NCBI GenBank assembly: GCA_963791495.1
Contig: CAWBST010000017.1
Span: 186,001 to 250,000 of the forward strand
Source: JAMXLO01 sp963791495
GTDB taxonomy: Bacteria; Pseudomonadota; Alphaproteobacteria; Acetobacterales; Acetobacteraceae
Length of the DNA stretch: 64,000 nt
Direction: 5' to 3'
Positions 1 through 8,318 of this stretch are shown here, one piece after another. A program made the position numbers and the translations under genes. How positions within the stretch are numbered: the first letter of the stretch is position 1; each line of letters opens with the position of its first letter. The notes under the pieces are model-generated. The model saw only the letters and a list, made by a program, of their open reading frames with translations, had not been told where the DNA came from and did no database searches.

Positions 1-171
1 GGAGTAGGAGCGCTGCTTGCGATCGCCTTACCTGCGACGCAGGAGTTGTGTCAGCGTATCAACTTGCGTCCCCTTGCGTGGGTTCCCGCTATGCTTGGCG
101 TGATCGGCGTAGGACTACTGGTCCAGCTTGGCGGCAACGAGTCGTATGAATTCATCTATTTCAGGTTCTAA
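1..171 (+). CDS. MBOAT-family O-acyltransferase, C-terminal end (truncated by window edge)
   Basis: The frame is open from the first base to TAA at 169-171, giving 56 visible residues. They form a hydrophobic segment followed by the tail SYEFIYFRF. Membrane-bound O-acyltransferases of the AlgI/DltB group typically end in a FIYFQF-like tail after the last membrane helix. The family moves an acyl group onto an acceptor at or across the inner membrane. The last 26 bases overlap the next gene, which suggests translational coupling. The catalytic histidine lies outside the window, so the call rests on the tail and on the SGNH-like, carrier-protein and acyl-AMP ligase neighbours. Confidence 0.7.
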   Translation, partial: GVGALLAIALPATQELCQRINLRPLAWVPAMLGVIGVGLLVQLGGNESYEFIYFRF

Positions 172-1249
172 TCGGCGCACGCATATAGGATGCGACGTCC
201 GGCTGGCTTGGCGGCACTGGCTAACCATATTCTGCGGCACATTTTTCGGTTTGAGCGCACTGCTCTTTGCGTTGCTGCTGCTTATCGATCCCTACGACAC
301 CGGACGGTTCTCCGGATTCGGGATCGTCGGCATAGGCGACAACACGACGCGCACGGCGGATGCCAGCCGTGGACGCGACCCGCAGTTCAATGCGGCGGTC
401 ATCGGAAGTTCGACCGGTCAGCTCCTCGACCCTTACCGTTTGTCGCGCGAGGCAGGCCTCCGATTCGCCCAGCTTACCATCGCCGCAACGGGACCGCAGG
501 AGCAGCTCACTCTTATGCGATGGGTAATATCGCATCACTCGCAATACGGCGCCTTTGTTGTCGTAACGGATCCGTTGTGGTGCTCTTCGGAACCCGATCT
601 GCCGCTCAGCAGACCATTCCCGTTCTGGCTCTACGGCAGTGATCTCGACTACCTGGCGCACCTGCTGAGTTCACGGTCGTTGGATCGCGCGGCCTGGCGC
701 ATCGAGATTGCACTTGGCATCCGAAAACCCGCCGATCCCGTTGGGTATTTCAATTACATGAACCAAGTAAAGCATGCTTTTGTTCCCGGACCACCCGGCC
801 CATCAGCCCGGATTGACAGTGACCATTGGTCGCCACCGAGTCTCCCGTGGGTTGACCGGTTGCGAGCGTTCCTCGCGGACCTTCCGCAAAGTGTCCGTGT
901 TGTAATAGCGATGCCACCCGTATACTTCACCTTGTTGCCCCAATCCGGCAGCAAGCAAGCTGCTGACCTCGATGCCTGCAAGGCAGCCTTGGCAAAGATT
1001 GTCTCCGACAGGCAGGGCAGCGGTTTTCTGGATTTCCGACTTGACACCGAAGCCGCACATGATGCTGTTCGCTTTGCTGACGCATTGCATTCTGGAGAAG
1101 GTTTGGCCCGTCAGATGGAGGACGCGATCATCGCTGTGCTGCGATCAGACGAGGTGGGGATAAACCCGTCACACAGGACGACCCCACAATCGGGCCAATA
1201 TGGCCGCCGCTCTTGGAGAGCTCAACAAGTCATGGACGCCATCCCCTGA
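146..1249 (+). CDS. Membrane-anchored SGNH-like protein (DltD/AlgX-like role proposed)
   Basis: This 367-residue protein has one N-terminal membrane helix (about residues 26-47) and then a periplasmic domain. GSSTGQ at residues 87-92 sits where SGNH/GDSL-like proteins carry the nucleophile, and DALH near the C-terminus matches the Asp-x-x-His of the last SGNH block. Such proteins partner MBOAT acyltransferases in alginate acetylation and in teichoic acid D-alanylation. The ATG at 146 is chosen because it overlaps the MBOAT end; an in-frame start at 128 would add six residues. The stop overlaps the next start (TGATG). No specific family name is recognised; the SGNH assignment is inferred from motif and context. 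Confidence 0.68.
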   Translation: MNSSISGSNRRTHIGCDVRLAWRHWLTIFCGTFFGLSALLFALLLLIDPYDTGRFSGFGIVGIGDNTTRTADASRGRDPQFNAAVIGSSTGQLLDPYRLSREAGLRFAQLTIAATGPQEQLTLMRWVISHHSQYGAFVVVTDPLWCSSEPDLPLSRPFPFWLYGSDLDYLAHLLSSRSLDRAAWRIEIALGIRKPADPVGYFNYMNQVKHAFVPGPPGPSARIDSDHWSPPSLPWVDRLRAFLADLPQSVRVVIAMPPVYFTLLPQSGSKQAADLDACKAALAKIVSDRQGSGFLDFRLDTEAAHDAVRFADALHSGEGLARQMEDAIIAVLRSDEVGINPSHRTTPQSGQYGRRSWRAQQVMDAIP

Positions 1250-1608
1250 TGCCGCGCTTCCTCACTGCGCGTAAGAGCAAGGTTACCGTCCGAACCGCTG
1301 CAGGTAGCGAAGCGGACATGCGGCACGACGCGCCGACCCCGACCGAACCAGATATCGAGACTTGGTGCACCGCGTATCTTCGCAAAGCACTGAAACTGTC
1401 CGACGTCGCCATCGATGTGGACGCGGAGTTCGCCAGCATCGGGCTGGACTCCGCCGAGTCGGTGTTTCTCATCGCTGCCATCGAAGACTGGCTCGGTCTG
1501 GAACTTGCTTCGGATACAGCGATGGAGCACCCCAGCATCGCAAGGCTGTCTCGTTTCGTTGCGAGCCAACTGAAGACCGGTCCTCGCGCTAAGCGGATTG
1601 CGCGGTAG
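1249..1608 (+). CDS. Acyl carrier protein
   Basis: A small acidic carrier protein of 119 residues from ATG 1249, which overlaps the upstream stop. An alternative ATG at 1318 gives a 96-residue protein closer to normal ACP length. GLDSAE (Ser68 counted from 1249) is the phosphopantetheine attachment motif, followed by the expected helix (IAAIEDWLGLEL) and the C-terminal helix with HPSIARLSRFV. It should carry an acyl chain loaded by the ligase just downstream and offer it to the MBOAT enzyme. The extra N-terminal 23 residues are basic and may not be translated. The gene lies 6 bases before the ligase. Confidence 0.85.
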   Translation: MPRFLTARKSKVTVRTAAGSEADMRHDAPTPTEPDIETWCTAYLRKALKLSDVAIDVDAEFASIGLDSAESVFLIAAIEDWLGLELASDTAMEHPSIARLSRFVASQLKTGPRAKRIAR

Positions 1609-1614
1609 ATTCGC

Positions 1615-3342
1615 TTGCCTGCCTTCGACACAATCTCGCAGCTTTCATCATTGGTCGAACTGCTCGACCTGCGAGCAGAGGAACGGCCGCACGCGACGGC
1701 CTTTGTCTTCGTGCCCGAACGCGGCAGCACTCACGTAAGCGTCACTTTCGCGGAGCTGCATCAACACGCCCGCTCTCTCGCGGCGAGACTTGAGCAGCAC
1801 AAAGCCAGAGGCGAGCGAGCGGTTCTCCTGTTTCCGCCTGGACTGGATTTCGTCGTCGCTTTCCTTGGCTGCCTTGCCGCAGGCGTGATCGCGGTGCCGT
1901 TGATGATACCGCGACGCACGGCGGCCCGTGACTCGTGCGCGGCGATTGTCGCCGACTGCTCGCCAAAAATCGCCCTGACCACACGCGAGGTTCTCGATGG
2001 TCGTCCCGATGTCGCCGAACGCTTCCGTGACGCCAGCCTCGACTGGATAACCGTCAGCGCAACCGAAGAAGCCGAAGATCCGGACATCTCCCCGTCCCGT
2101 GCAGATCGCAGCGATATCGCGTTCCTGCAATACACCTCGGGCTCCACGTCCGCTCCCAAGGGCGTCATGGTCACGCACGGCAATCTGCTGGCGAACCTCG
2201 AAATGATCCGCCTTGCGATGAGCAACACAGAGCATTCGGTCAGCGTTGGGTGGGTCCCGCTGTACCATGACATGGGTCTCATGATGGGCGTGATGCAGCC
2301 GCTCTACCTTGGCGCCATGTCGGTGCTCATGGCGCCCGCGGCCTTCATGCAGCGGCCACTCAACTGGCTGCATACGATCCACCGATATCGGGCAGAACTG
2401 ACCAGCGCGCCAAACTTTGCCTTCGACCTCTGCGTCAGCCGGTTTCGTGCCGATCAGATGGAGGGAGTGGATCTGTCGAGCTGGAGATTGGCCCTGAACG
2501 GCGCCGAACCGGTGCACGCCGAGACAATTGCCCGCTTCACCGAGACCTTCTCACCCTACGGCTTCCAACCCGGCACGATGTACCCCGGCTACGGACTGGC
2601 AGAAGCCACATTGCTGGTCGCAGGCGGAGTACGCGGGAAAGGAGCCTCCATCTGCAGTGTCAGCCGCACGGCATTGCAGCAGGGCGAGGCCCTCGATCCA
2701 ACAGCCAATGGCGACACCCAGGTGCTGGTCTCCTGCGGACGCAGTCTCAACCACGAGCACATCGCAATCATCGATCCGGACACGCACCGCCGGCTTGCGC
2801 CGGGGCAGGTTGGTGAAATCTGGGTGGCCGGCCCCAACATCACCCGCGGCTATTGGCGCAACCAGACCGCCACCGACGAGACGTTTCGTGCGGAAATCGC
2901 CGGCGAGCCGGGACTCAACTGGCTACGCACCGGTGATCTGGGGTTCCTTGACAAGGGCGGCCAACTGTTCATCACGGGCCGGATCAAGGACGTGATCATC
3001 ATTCGCGGTATGAACCACTACCCGCAGGACATCGAGCGAACCGTCCAGGACAGTCATCCGGCGCTGCGCAGGGACTGCGGAGCCGCGTTCAACATCACCG
3101 GCGCGAATGGCGACGAAAAGCTTGCGGTGGTGCAGGAGGTCGAGCGAACCCACCGAAGGAACCTGGATGTCGATGCGATCGCCAGGACAATTCGCGAGGC
3201 GGTCATACGGCAGCATGAGGTAGCCATCGAGGCCATTGCCTTGATACCTCAAGCGACGCTGCCGAAGACGACCAGTGGCAAGATCCAGCGCAGCTTCACC
3301 AGGCAACTGTGGCTCGAAGGCGCGCTGGATGTGCTTGGCTGA
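1615..3342 (+). CDS. Fatty acyl-AMP ligase (FAAL family)
   Basis: A 575-residue ANL-superfamily enzyme that activates a fatty acid with ATP to an acyl-adenylate and, in the FAAL branch, passes it to a carrier protein. Visible motifs are YTSGSTSAPKGVMVTH (about residues 173-188), the FAAL-type NGAEPVHAETIARF and YPGYGLAEATLLV, TGDLG, and the C-terminal catalytic lysine in PKTTSGKIQR (about residue 556). Length matches FAALs. TTG 1615 is the only start that keeps the N-terminal helix (SSLVELLDLRAEERP), 6 bases after the ACP stop. Its placement beside an ACP and an MBOAT makes it the functional counterpart of DltA. It converges on the M81 gene. Confidence 0.9.
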   Translation: MPAFDTISQLSSLVELLDLRAEERPHATAFVFVPERGSTHVSVTFAELHQHARSLAARLEQHKARGERAVLLFPPGLDFVVAFLGCLAAGVIAVPLMIPRRTAARDSCAAIVADCSPKIALTTREVLDGRPDVAERFRDASLDWITVSATEEAEDPDISPSRADRSDIAFLQYTSGSTSAPKGVMVTHGNLLANLEMIRLAMSNTEHSVSVGWVPLYHDMGLMMGVMQPLYLGAMSVLMAPAAFMQRPLNWLHTIHRYRAELTSAPNFAFDLCVSRFRADQMEGVDLSSWRLALNGAEPVHAETIARFTETFSPYGFQPGTMYPGYGLAEATLLVAGGVRGKGASICSVSRTALQQGEALDPTANGDTQVLVSCGRSLNHEHIAIIDPDTHRRLAPGQVGEIWVAGPNITRGYWRNQTATDETFRAEIAGEPGLNWLRTGDLGFLDKGGQLFITGRIKDVIIIRGMNHYPQDIERTVQDSHPALRRDCGAAFNITGANGDEKLAVVQEVERTHRRNLDVDAIARTIREAVIRQHEVAIEAIALIPQATLPKTTSGKIQRSFTRQLWLEGALDVLG

Positions 3343-3348
3343 AGCGCT

Positions 3349-4836
3349 TCACCCGGTCCGCGGCCGACGCCGGACATCCGGCCGCACATAGCGGAAATTC
3401 AGGATCGCCGGATCGGCGACGACCGGCCCAGGCGCAATCCCCACGATGATCCTCTCCGCGATGGGTGTGAAATCCGCACGGAAATGCACGGAAGACTTCA
3501 GCACGAGGATAGGGCACTCGGCTGGCTCCACGCCGACATGCCGCAGGATCGCCTGATCGAGTGCCTGCACCTTGTGCGACACCACCATCACTCGCACACC
3601 GTCGATGTCGATCAGCGCGCACGGGCCGAGATTGCCCGGATTGCCCGCCCCCATAGGCCCGGTCAGCGTGAACCGTCCATCAGTCAGTTTCAGCACACGC
3701 GCCGTGCAGTCGAACGGCAGCCCATCCGACTTGCCGCCGAGAGACAGTGCGAGCGAACCACCCTCGCCGACGGCGGCGCATGAAGCGACACTCGCCGCAT
3801 CGTTGATCAGGCACAGCACCGCGCCCTTCGCCTGCTGTCTCACCAGTTCGGCGAGCAACCCGGTCGTGTCGCCATGGCCGCCGCCACCGGGATTGTCCTG
3901 CGTATCCGCTATCACGATCGGCTTCGATGCGCGCACGGCCAGTCGCTTTGCCTCCGCCACCGCCTCGGTTGCTGGCAACAGGTCCTGCACGAAGTCGGCC
4001 TCGCGCGCCGCGACATGGGCGGCGAAAGCATCCGTCACCGCATCGGCCTTCGCCTTTGTATCGGCAAAGGCCGCCACAGCCGGCCCGCAGTCAGGAAAGT
4101 CCGCGTAGGGGAAGCCGAAGCAGAACGCGAGTTCGACGGCATCCAGCCGCTCCGCCAGCGAGGCGCGTTCGGCCATAACCTCGCTCATCGGTGGCAACAG
4201 CGTGCACTGGCTGCCGAGCGGCAGCCAGAACGGCAACTGGCGGAACGCACGCGCCCAGGGCCTGCCTCGCTCGATGCGCCCCAGCAGCAGTCGCATCGCC
4301 CGCGCGCCGGCGTCCTTCATGTCGACATGCGGGTAGGTGCGGAACGGCACCACGGCATCCGCCAGCGTCACCATCCGCGCTGTCAGGTTTGCATGCGGAT
4401 CGAGGCTGATGGTGAGCGGCAGTTCGCCGATGATGGCGCGCACGCGGCGCAGCAACTCGCCTTCCGCGTCGGAAAAGCTATCGACCACTGCGGCCCCGTG
4501 CAGGTCGAGATACACGCCGTCCAGCGGCGCCGCATCGAGCGCCCGCGACAGCCCCGCGCAGATCAGCGCCGCAATACGCTCGAAGGCCTCGTCCTGCACC
4601 GGGCCGGCCGGATTGGCGAGCGTCCACGCGAGCGGCACCACCTCGGCTCCCTCCGCCACGGCAGCCGCAAGCGCGCCGGCGGCCGGCACCGACGTGCCGC
4701 GCACCGCATCGAGCATGGCGTCGCCCTCGGTCAGCGGTGGAAACCCCGCCGGATGGACGAAATCCTGCCAGGTCGTCGGGTGCGGCGCGAAGGAATGGCT
4801 CTCATGCAGGAAGCCACCAATCGCAAGACGGGTCAT
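3349..4836 (-). CDS. M81 family metallopeptidase (MlrC-like)
   Basis: A 495-residue protein of the M81/microcystinase C family. These are zinc enzymes, often annotated as acting on small linear peptides in secondary catabolism; the substrate here is unknown. Motifs are the start GGFLHESHSF, DLHGAA, SLDPHANLTARM and DTQDNPGGGGHGD, which carry the family's conserved His/Asp residues. The ATG at 4836 is preceded by AAGGAG about 10 bases upstream; a longer open frame to 4962 lacks family similarity. The end lies 6 bases from the convergent acyl-AMP ligase stop. It sits just downstream of cysK on the same strand. Confidence 0.85.
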   Translation of the reverse strand: MTRLAIGGFLHESHSFAPHPTTWQDFVHPAGFPPLTEGDAMLDAVRGTSVPAAGALAAAVAEGAEVVPLAWTLANPAGPVQDEAFERIAALICAGLSRALDAAPLDGVYLDLHGAAVVDSFSDAEGELLRRVRAIIGELPLTISLDPHANLTARMVTLADAVVPFRTYPHVDMKDAGARAMRLLLGRIERGRPWARAFRQLPFWLPLGSQCTLLPPMSEVMAERASLAERLDAVELAFCFGFPYADFPDCGPAVAAFADTKAKADAVTDAFAAHVAAREADFVQDLLPATEAVAEAKRLAVRASKPIVIADTQDNPGGGGHGDTTGLLAELVRQQAKGAVLCLINDAASVASCAAVGEGGSLALSLGGKSDGLPFDCTARVLKLTDGRFTLTGPMGAGNPGNLGPCALIDIDGVRVMVVSHKVQALDQAILRHVGVEPAECPILVLKSSVHFRADFTPIAERIIVGIAPGPVVADPAILNFRYVRPDVRRRPRTG

Positions 4837-4879
4837 GCGTAGCACTCCTTGTCCTTCAGCACGCCCTGCGCACCGCGGC

Positions 4880-5881
4880 CTACAGCCAACCTGGCACGGG
4901 CAGGTTCTTCGAACGCAGGAACTCGGGATTGAACAGCTTCGACTGATAGCGCGAGCCGCCATCCGCCAGTATCGTCACCACTGTGTGGCCCGGACCCATC
5001 TGCTTCGCCACGCGCACCGCCGCCGCGATATTGATCCCGGACGAGGTGCCGACCGACAGCCCCTCGTGGATCAGCACCTCGTAGATGTGCTCCAGCGCCT
5101 CGCTGTCGGGGATTCGCTCCGCGTCATCGATCGGCGCTCCATCCATGTTGGCTGTGACGCGCGAATTGCCGATGCCCTCCGTGATCGAACTTCCCTCGAT
5201 CTTCAGGTCATTGTGCTTCACCCAGCCAAACAGCCCGCTGCCCTCGCAATCTGCCAGCACGATCCGCACCTTCGGATTGCGCTCCTTCAAGGCCATGCCG
5301 ACGCCGGCCAGCGTGCCGCCGGTGCCGCAGGCGCAGGTAAACGCATCGACCTTGCCGTCGGTCTGCTCCCAGATTTCCGGGCCCGTGTTGTCGCGGTGGC
5401 CCTCGCGGTTCGCCAGGTTGTCGAACTGGTTCGCCCACACCGCTCCGGTCTCCTCCGCCATCCGCCGCGAGACGTGCACGTAGTTGCCAGGATCGCGATA
5501 CGGCTTCGCCGGCACCAGGCGCAGATCGGCGCCGATCATGCGCAGGAAATCGATCTTCTCCTTGCTCTGCGTCTCCGGCATTACGATCACGCAGTGATAT
5601 CCGCGGGCGTTGCCGACCAGCGTCAGGCCGATGCCGGTATTGCCTGCGGTGCCCTCCACGATGGTGCCGCCTGGCTTCAGTGCGCCGCGCTTCTCGGCGT
5701 CGGCGATGATGTAGAGGCCGGCGCGGTCCTTCACCGAACCCCCCGGGTTCATGAACTCCGCCTTGCCCAGGATGTTGCAACCGGTCGTCTCGGAGGCACG
5801 GCGCAGTCGGATCAGCGGTGTCTGGCCGATCGACGCCGCAAGGTCCTCTTGCCAGTGCGTTCCGTGGTAGAGTTGGGTCAT
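4880..5881 (-). CDS. cysK: Cysteine synthase A (O-acetylserine sulfhydrylase)
   Basis: A 333-residue PLP enzyme making L-cysteine from O-acetylserine and sulfide. NPGGSVKDRAG contains the PLP lysine; EGTAGNTGIG and CGTGGTLAG bind substrate and PLP phosphate; SVGTSSGINIAAA is the C-terminal serine loop. Three ATG codons lie close together at 5893, 5887 and 5881. The last has AGGA six bases upstream and gives the usual N-terminus, so I use it. CysK proteins of this longer type are common in alphaproteobacteria. The M81 gene follows 43 bases downstream. Confidence 0.9.
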   Translation of the reverse strand: MTQLYHGTHWQEDLAASIGQTPLIRLRRASETTGCNILGKAEFMNPGGSVKDRAGLYIIADAEKRGALKPGGTIVEGTAGNTGIGLTLVGNARGYHCVIVMPETQSKEKIDFLRMIGADLRLVPAKPYRDPGNYVHVSRRMAEETGAVWANQFDNLANREGHRDNTGPEIWEQTDGKVDAFTCACGTGGTLAGVGMALKERNPKVRIVLADCEGSGLFGWVKHNDLKIEGSSITEGIGNSRVTANMDGAPIDDAERIPDSEALEHIYEVLIHEGLSVGTSSGINIAAAVRVAKQMGPGHTVVTILADGGSRYQSKLFNPEFLRSKNLPVPGWL

Positions 5882-6287
5882 CGCCATCCTCATGCAGGGT
5901 GAGTACATCGAATTGTCGAAACCGATGGTACTCCGCGATCTTCCAAGTGTCGCGAGTCGAAATTGGGGCAGCCATCGGGGCAATTCATCGCGTCGTCAGG
6001 GAATATGTCGTCCACAAGGGCGGGGGGATTCCCGCTAGGTTGGGATCTGGGGCAGTCTAGCAGGCCGGCCCGCTGGCCACTCATATGCGTTCAGGTCGGT
6101 GTGATCCGACAGGACCTGTGCGAGCCCGGTCGCAGATATGCTGGAAGTTCTGGCCCCAGTCGCGATGTGTTGCGGCGGGCGACGCAGCCTGTGTGGTGCA
6201 TACTCGCAAGTTAACCTGCTTTTCACGCCGTGACGCCAGTATGGCGCTTCATCGACGAGTGCGTACAGACAGCGCAGGTCAGACGTT
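5882..6287. other. Intergenic region without a recognised gene
   Basis: About 400 bases between divergent cysK and the unknown gene at 6288. Only short open frames with no family resemblance and no good ribosome site are present. I see no RNA gene, repeat or convincing terminator. It should hold the promoters of the flanking genes. Confidence 0.6.
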
Positions 6288-7343
6288 GTGATTTCCATCG
6301 GCCCAGAACAGGCCAGAATGATAGAGAAGTGGCGGTTGCGGCACGCCAACCCGGAAGCTCTCGGATTATGGGCGATATCGACCGTGCCGGAAGCCTGCGC
6401 TTTCGCATTCATTGCGATCGCGCAGGACCCCCTTGTCCTGCGTCGGGCAGCGCGGCAACAGGCAAGCAGGCTGGCGGCGCAGGCGGAGGAGTTTGCCCTG
6501 TCACTGGCTGACTCCAATGCTGTGAAGAGCGACACTTGGGGGGCGGCCGCGCTGTTCGTGCGACAGTCGGTCGAAGCATGGCGAGCGGCGCTAAAGGCGT
6601 ACAATCCTCCCAGCGGCGCGAACGGTGTGTCCATGCGTCCGGCCATTGCGCCGGCGCGAACCAGCGACGATCCTTGGGCGATCGCCGGGCAGAACTTCCC
6701 GTACGTCGATGATGAGACCGGCATTCTGGCGACCCGGATCTTGCGCGAATTCGGCGGCGCCGTGCTCGCGCGCGTGCGAAAGCCATGGGATCACGTGATC
6801 GCACTGGCAGTCCTGCGCCATGCGGCACGGCTGCTGCGTGGCGACGTTGCGAAGCACGCGACCGGCTTCACTTGGGACGACGCAGTCGCCGACGTTCTGA
6901 CGGTGCAGTCCTACGCCGAGGCGAGCGGACTGTCGCCCATGCTGGTCGGTTACTTTGGCCCCGGCAGGCCGGCAATGCAGGCACTCGGCCTGCTCCGCGA
7001 TGCACGAACGCTGCGTGATGCAGTGCGCGCCGCGGATGGGGGCAGCGAAGCGCGTACATCTCTGTGGCAATGCGCGATCGACTTCCACGCCTTCGCGGTC
7101 GTTGCACTGGACCACCGCATATTGCTGGATTTGCCGCTAGACGACACCTACGAGATCGCGGCTGCGGCCATTCGGCAGGCGGATGCCGCTACGCGGACAC
7201 CGGACCTGACGACCTTGCCTCGATTGCCGCGGGAATGTGCCTCGGAGCCCGAGGTCGTCAGATTGCACGCCAGAGCATGCCTGCCCGACAAGGGTGCGGC
7301 AGCGCTCAGCGATCAGTCGGTAATGATGTCCGAGGCACGATAG
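6288..7343 (+). CDS. Hypothetical protein, alanine-rich and mostly helical
   Basis: A 351-residue protein that I do not recognise. Composition is alanine- and arginine-rich with long amphipathic helices, no signal peptide and no clear membrane segment. One stretch (FPYVDDETGILATRILREFGGAVL) precedes a helical domain. The start is uncertain: GTG 6288 or ATG 6318 (MIEKWRLRHANP). Codon use looks like that of the neighbouring genes and the frame is much longer than expected by chance. Its 3' end overlaps the convergent serB gene by 31 bases. It has no operon partner, so context gives no function. Confidence 0.6.
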   Translation: MISIGPEQARMIEKWRLRHANPEALGLWAISTVPEACAFAFIAIAQDPLVLRRAARQQASRLAAQAEEFALSLADSNAVKSDTWGAAALFVRQSVEAWRAALKAYNPPSGANGVSMRPAIAPARTSDDPWAIAGQNFPYVDDETGILATRILREFGGAVLARVRKPWDHVIALAVLRHAARLLRGDVAKHATGFTWDDAVADVLTVQSYAEASGLSPMLVGYFGPGRPAMQALGLLRDARTLRDAVRAADGGSEARTSLWQCAIDFHAFAVVALDHRILLDLPLDDTYEIAAAAIRQADAATRTPDLTTLPRLPRECASEPEVVRLHARACLPDKGAAALSDQSVMMSEAR

Positions 7344-8194
7344 CCTTGCACGAACAGCAGCGCGCGCAGATCAGCGTGGTCCACCCGCGCCTGCGCCGCT
7401 GCCGCCACGATCGGCTTAGCGCGAAACGCCACGCCTAGTCCTGCGGCGCGCAGCATGTCGAGATCGTTGGCGCCGTCGCCGACCGCGAGGGTCGCCGACA
7501 GGTCGAGGCCGCGTCTGCCGGCAAGTTCCTTCAGCGTGGCAAGCTTGCTGTCGCGATCGAGGATCGGCTCAGCGACACGCCCGGTCAGCGTCACGCCGTC
7601 ATCCAGCAACACGTTCGACCGATGCAGATCGAACCCGCACATCGTGGCAACGCGGCTGGTGAAGAAGCTGAAGCCGCCCGACACGAGCACGGTGCAGGCG
7701 CCGTTGGCGCGCATTGTCGCGACCAGTTCGCGTGCCCCTGGCGTCAGGCGAACGCGCTGCCAGGTGTGTTCCAGCGCATCGACAGGCAGACCCTTCAGCA
7801 TCGCCACGCGCTCGCGCAGTGCCGCCTTGAAATCGAGCTCGCCATTCATCGCACGAGCGGTGATGGAGGCGATGCGGTCCTTGAGACCGGCGAAGTCGGC
7901 GAGTTCGTCCAGAGTCTCGCCAGTGACGATGGTGCTATCCATGTCGGCGACCAGCAGGGACTTGCGCCTGCCTTTGGCGACGGTTGCGATCGCATCAATG
8001 GCAGCGCCGTCCACAGCTGCACGCACTACCGCCATATCAGGTGGAAAACTCAGCGTGATGTCGGCGGCCTCGCCAGGCGAGAGCACGTCGGCCTCGCCGC
8101 CCAGCGCATCGCGCACGCGAGCCAGCGCGGCGCCGAACCGCGTGGTGGCATCACGCTGTGCGATCAGGGTCAGACTGTAGTGCACCACCGTCAC
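7313..8194 (-). CDS. serB: Phosphoserine phosphatase
   Basis: A 293-residue HAD-superfamily enzyme hydrolysing L-phosphoserine, the last step of serine synthesis. Motif I is DMDSTIVTGE (nucleophile and acid Asp), motif II is SGGFSFFT, and motif III/IV is VGDGANDLDM. An N-terminal ACT-like region precedes the catalytic domain, as in other proteobacterial SerB proteins. The GTG start at 8194 is chosen because GGAGG lies about 8 bases upstream. The serine link to cysK downstream on the same strand is suggestive, but they are separated by a convergent gene. Confidence 0.93.
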   Translation of the reverse strand: MTVVHYSLTLIAQRDATTRFGAALARVRDALGGEADVLSPGEAADITLSFPPDMAVVRAAVDGAAIDAIATVAKGRRKSLLVADMDSTIVTGETLDELADFAGLKDRIASITARAMNGELDFKAALRERVAMLKGLPVDALEHTWQRVRLTPGARELVATMRANGACTVLVSGGFSFFTSRVATMCGFDLHRSNVLLDDGVTLTGRVAEPILDRDSKLATLKELAGRRGLDLSATLAVGDGANDLDMLRAAGLGVAFRAKPIVAAAAQARVDHADLRALLFVQGYRASDIITD

Positions 8195-8318
8195 GTTCCA
8201 TGCCTCCGAACGGCGAAAGCGACGAAAAAGCATCCACCGGCGCAGACCGTAGCGTCAACCACCGGCGTCACTTAATCTGCCGTGAGATGTCGGCGCGAGA
8301 CAGAGAGGAACCTTTGTA

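Noticed and set aside
4337..5902. Long plus-strand frame (521 codons) opposite the M81 and cysK genes
   Set aside because: Arg/His/Ala-rich shadow of two clear minus-strand genes; no motifs of its own.
8234..8267. Direct repeat CCACCGGCG twice, 25 bases apart, before the lactonase gene
   Set aside because: Short and GC-rich; too likely by chance in this genome to call an operator.
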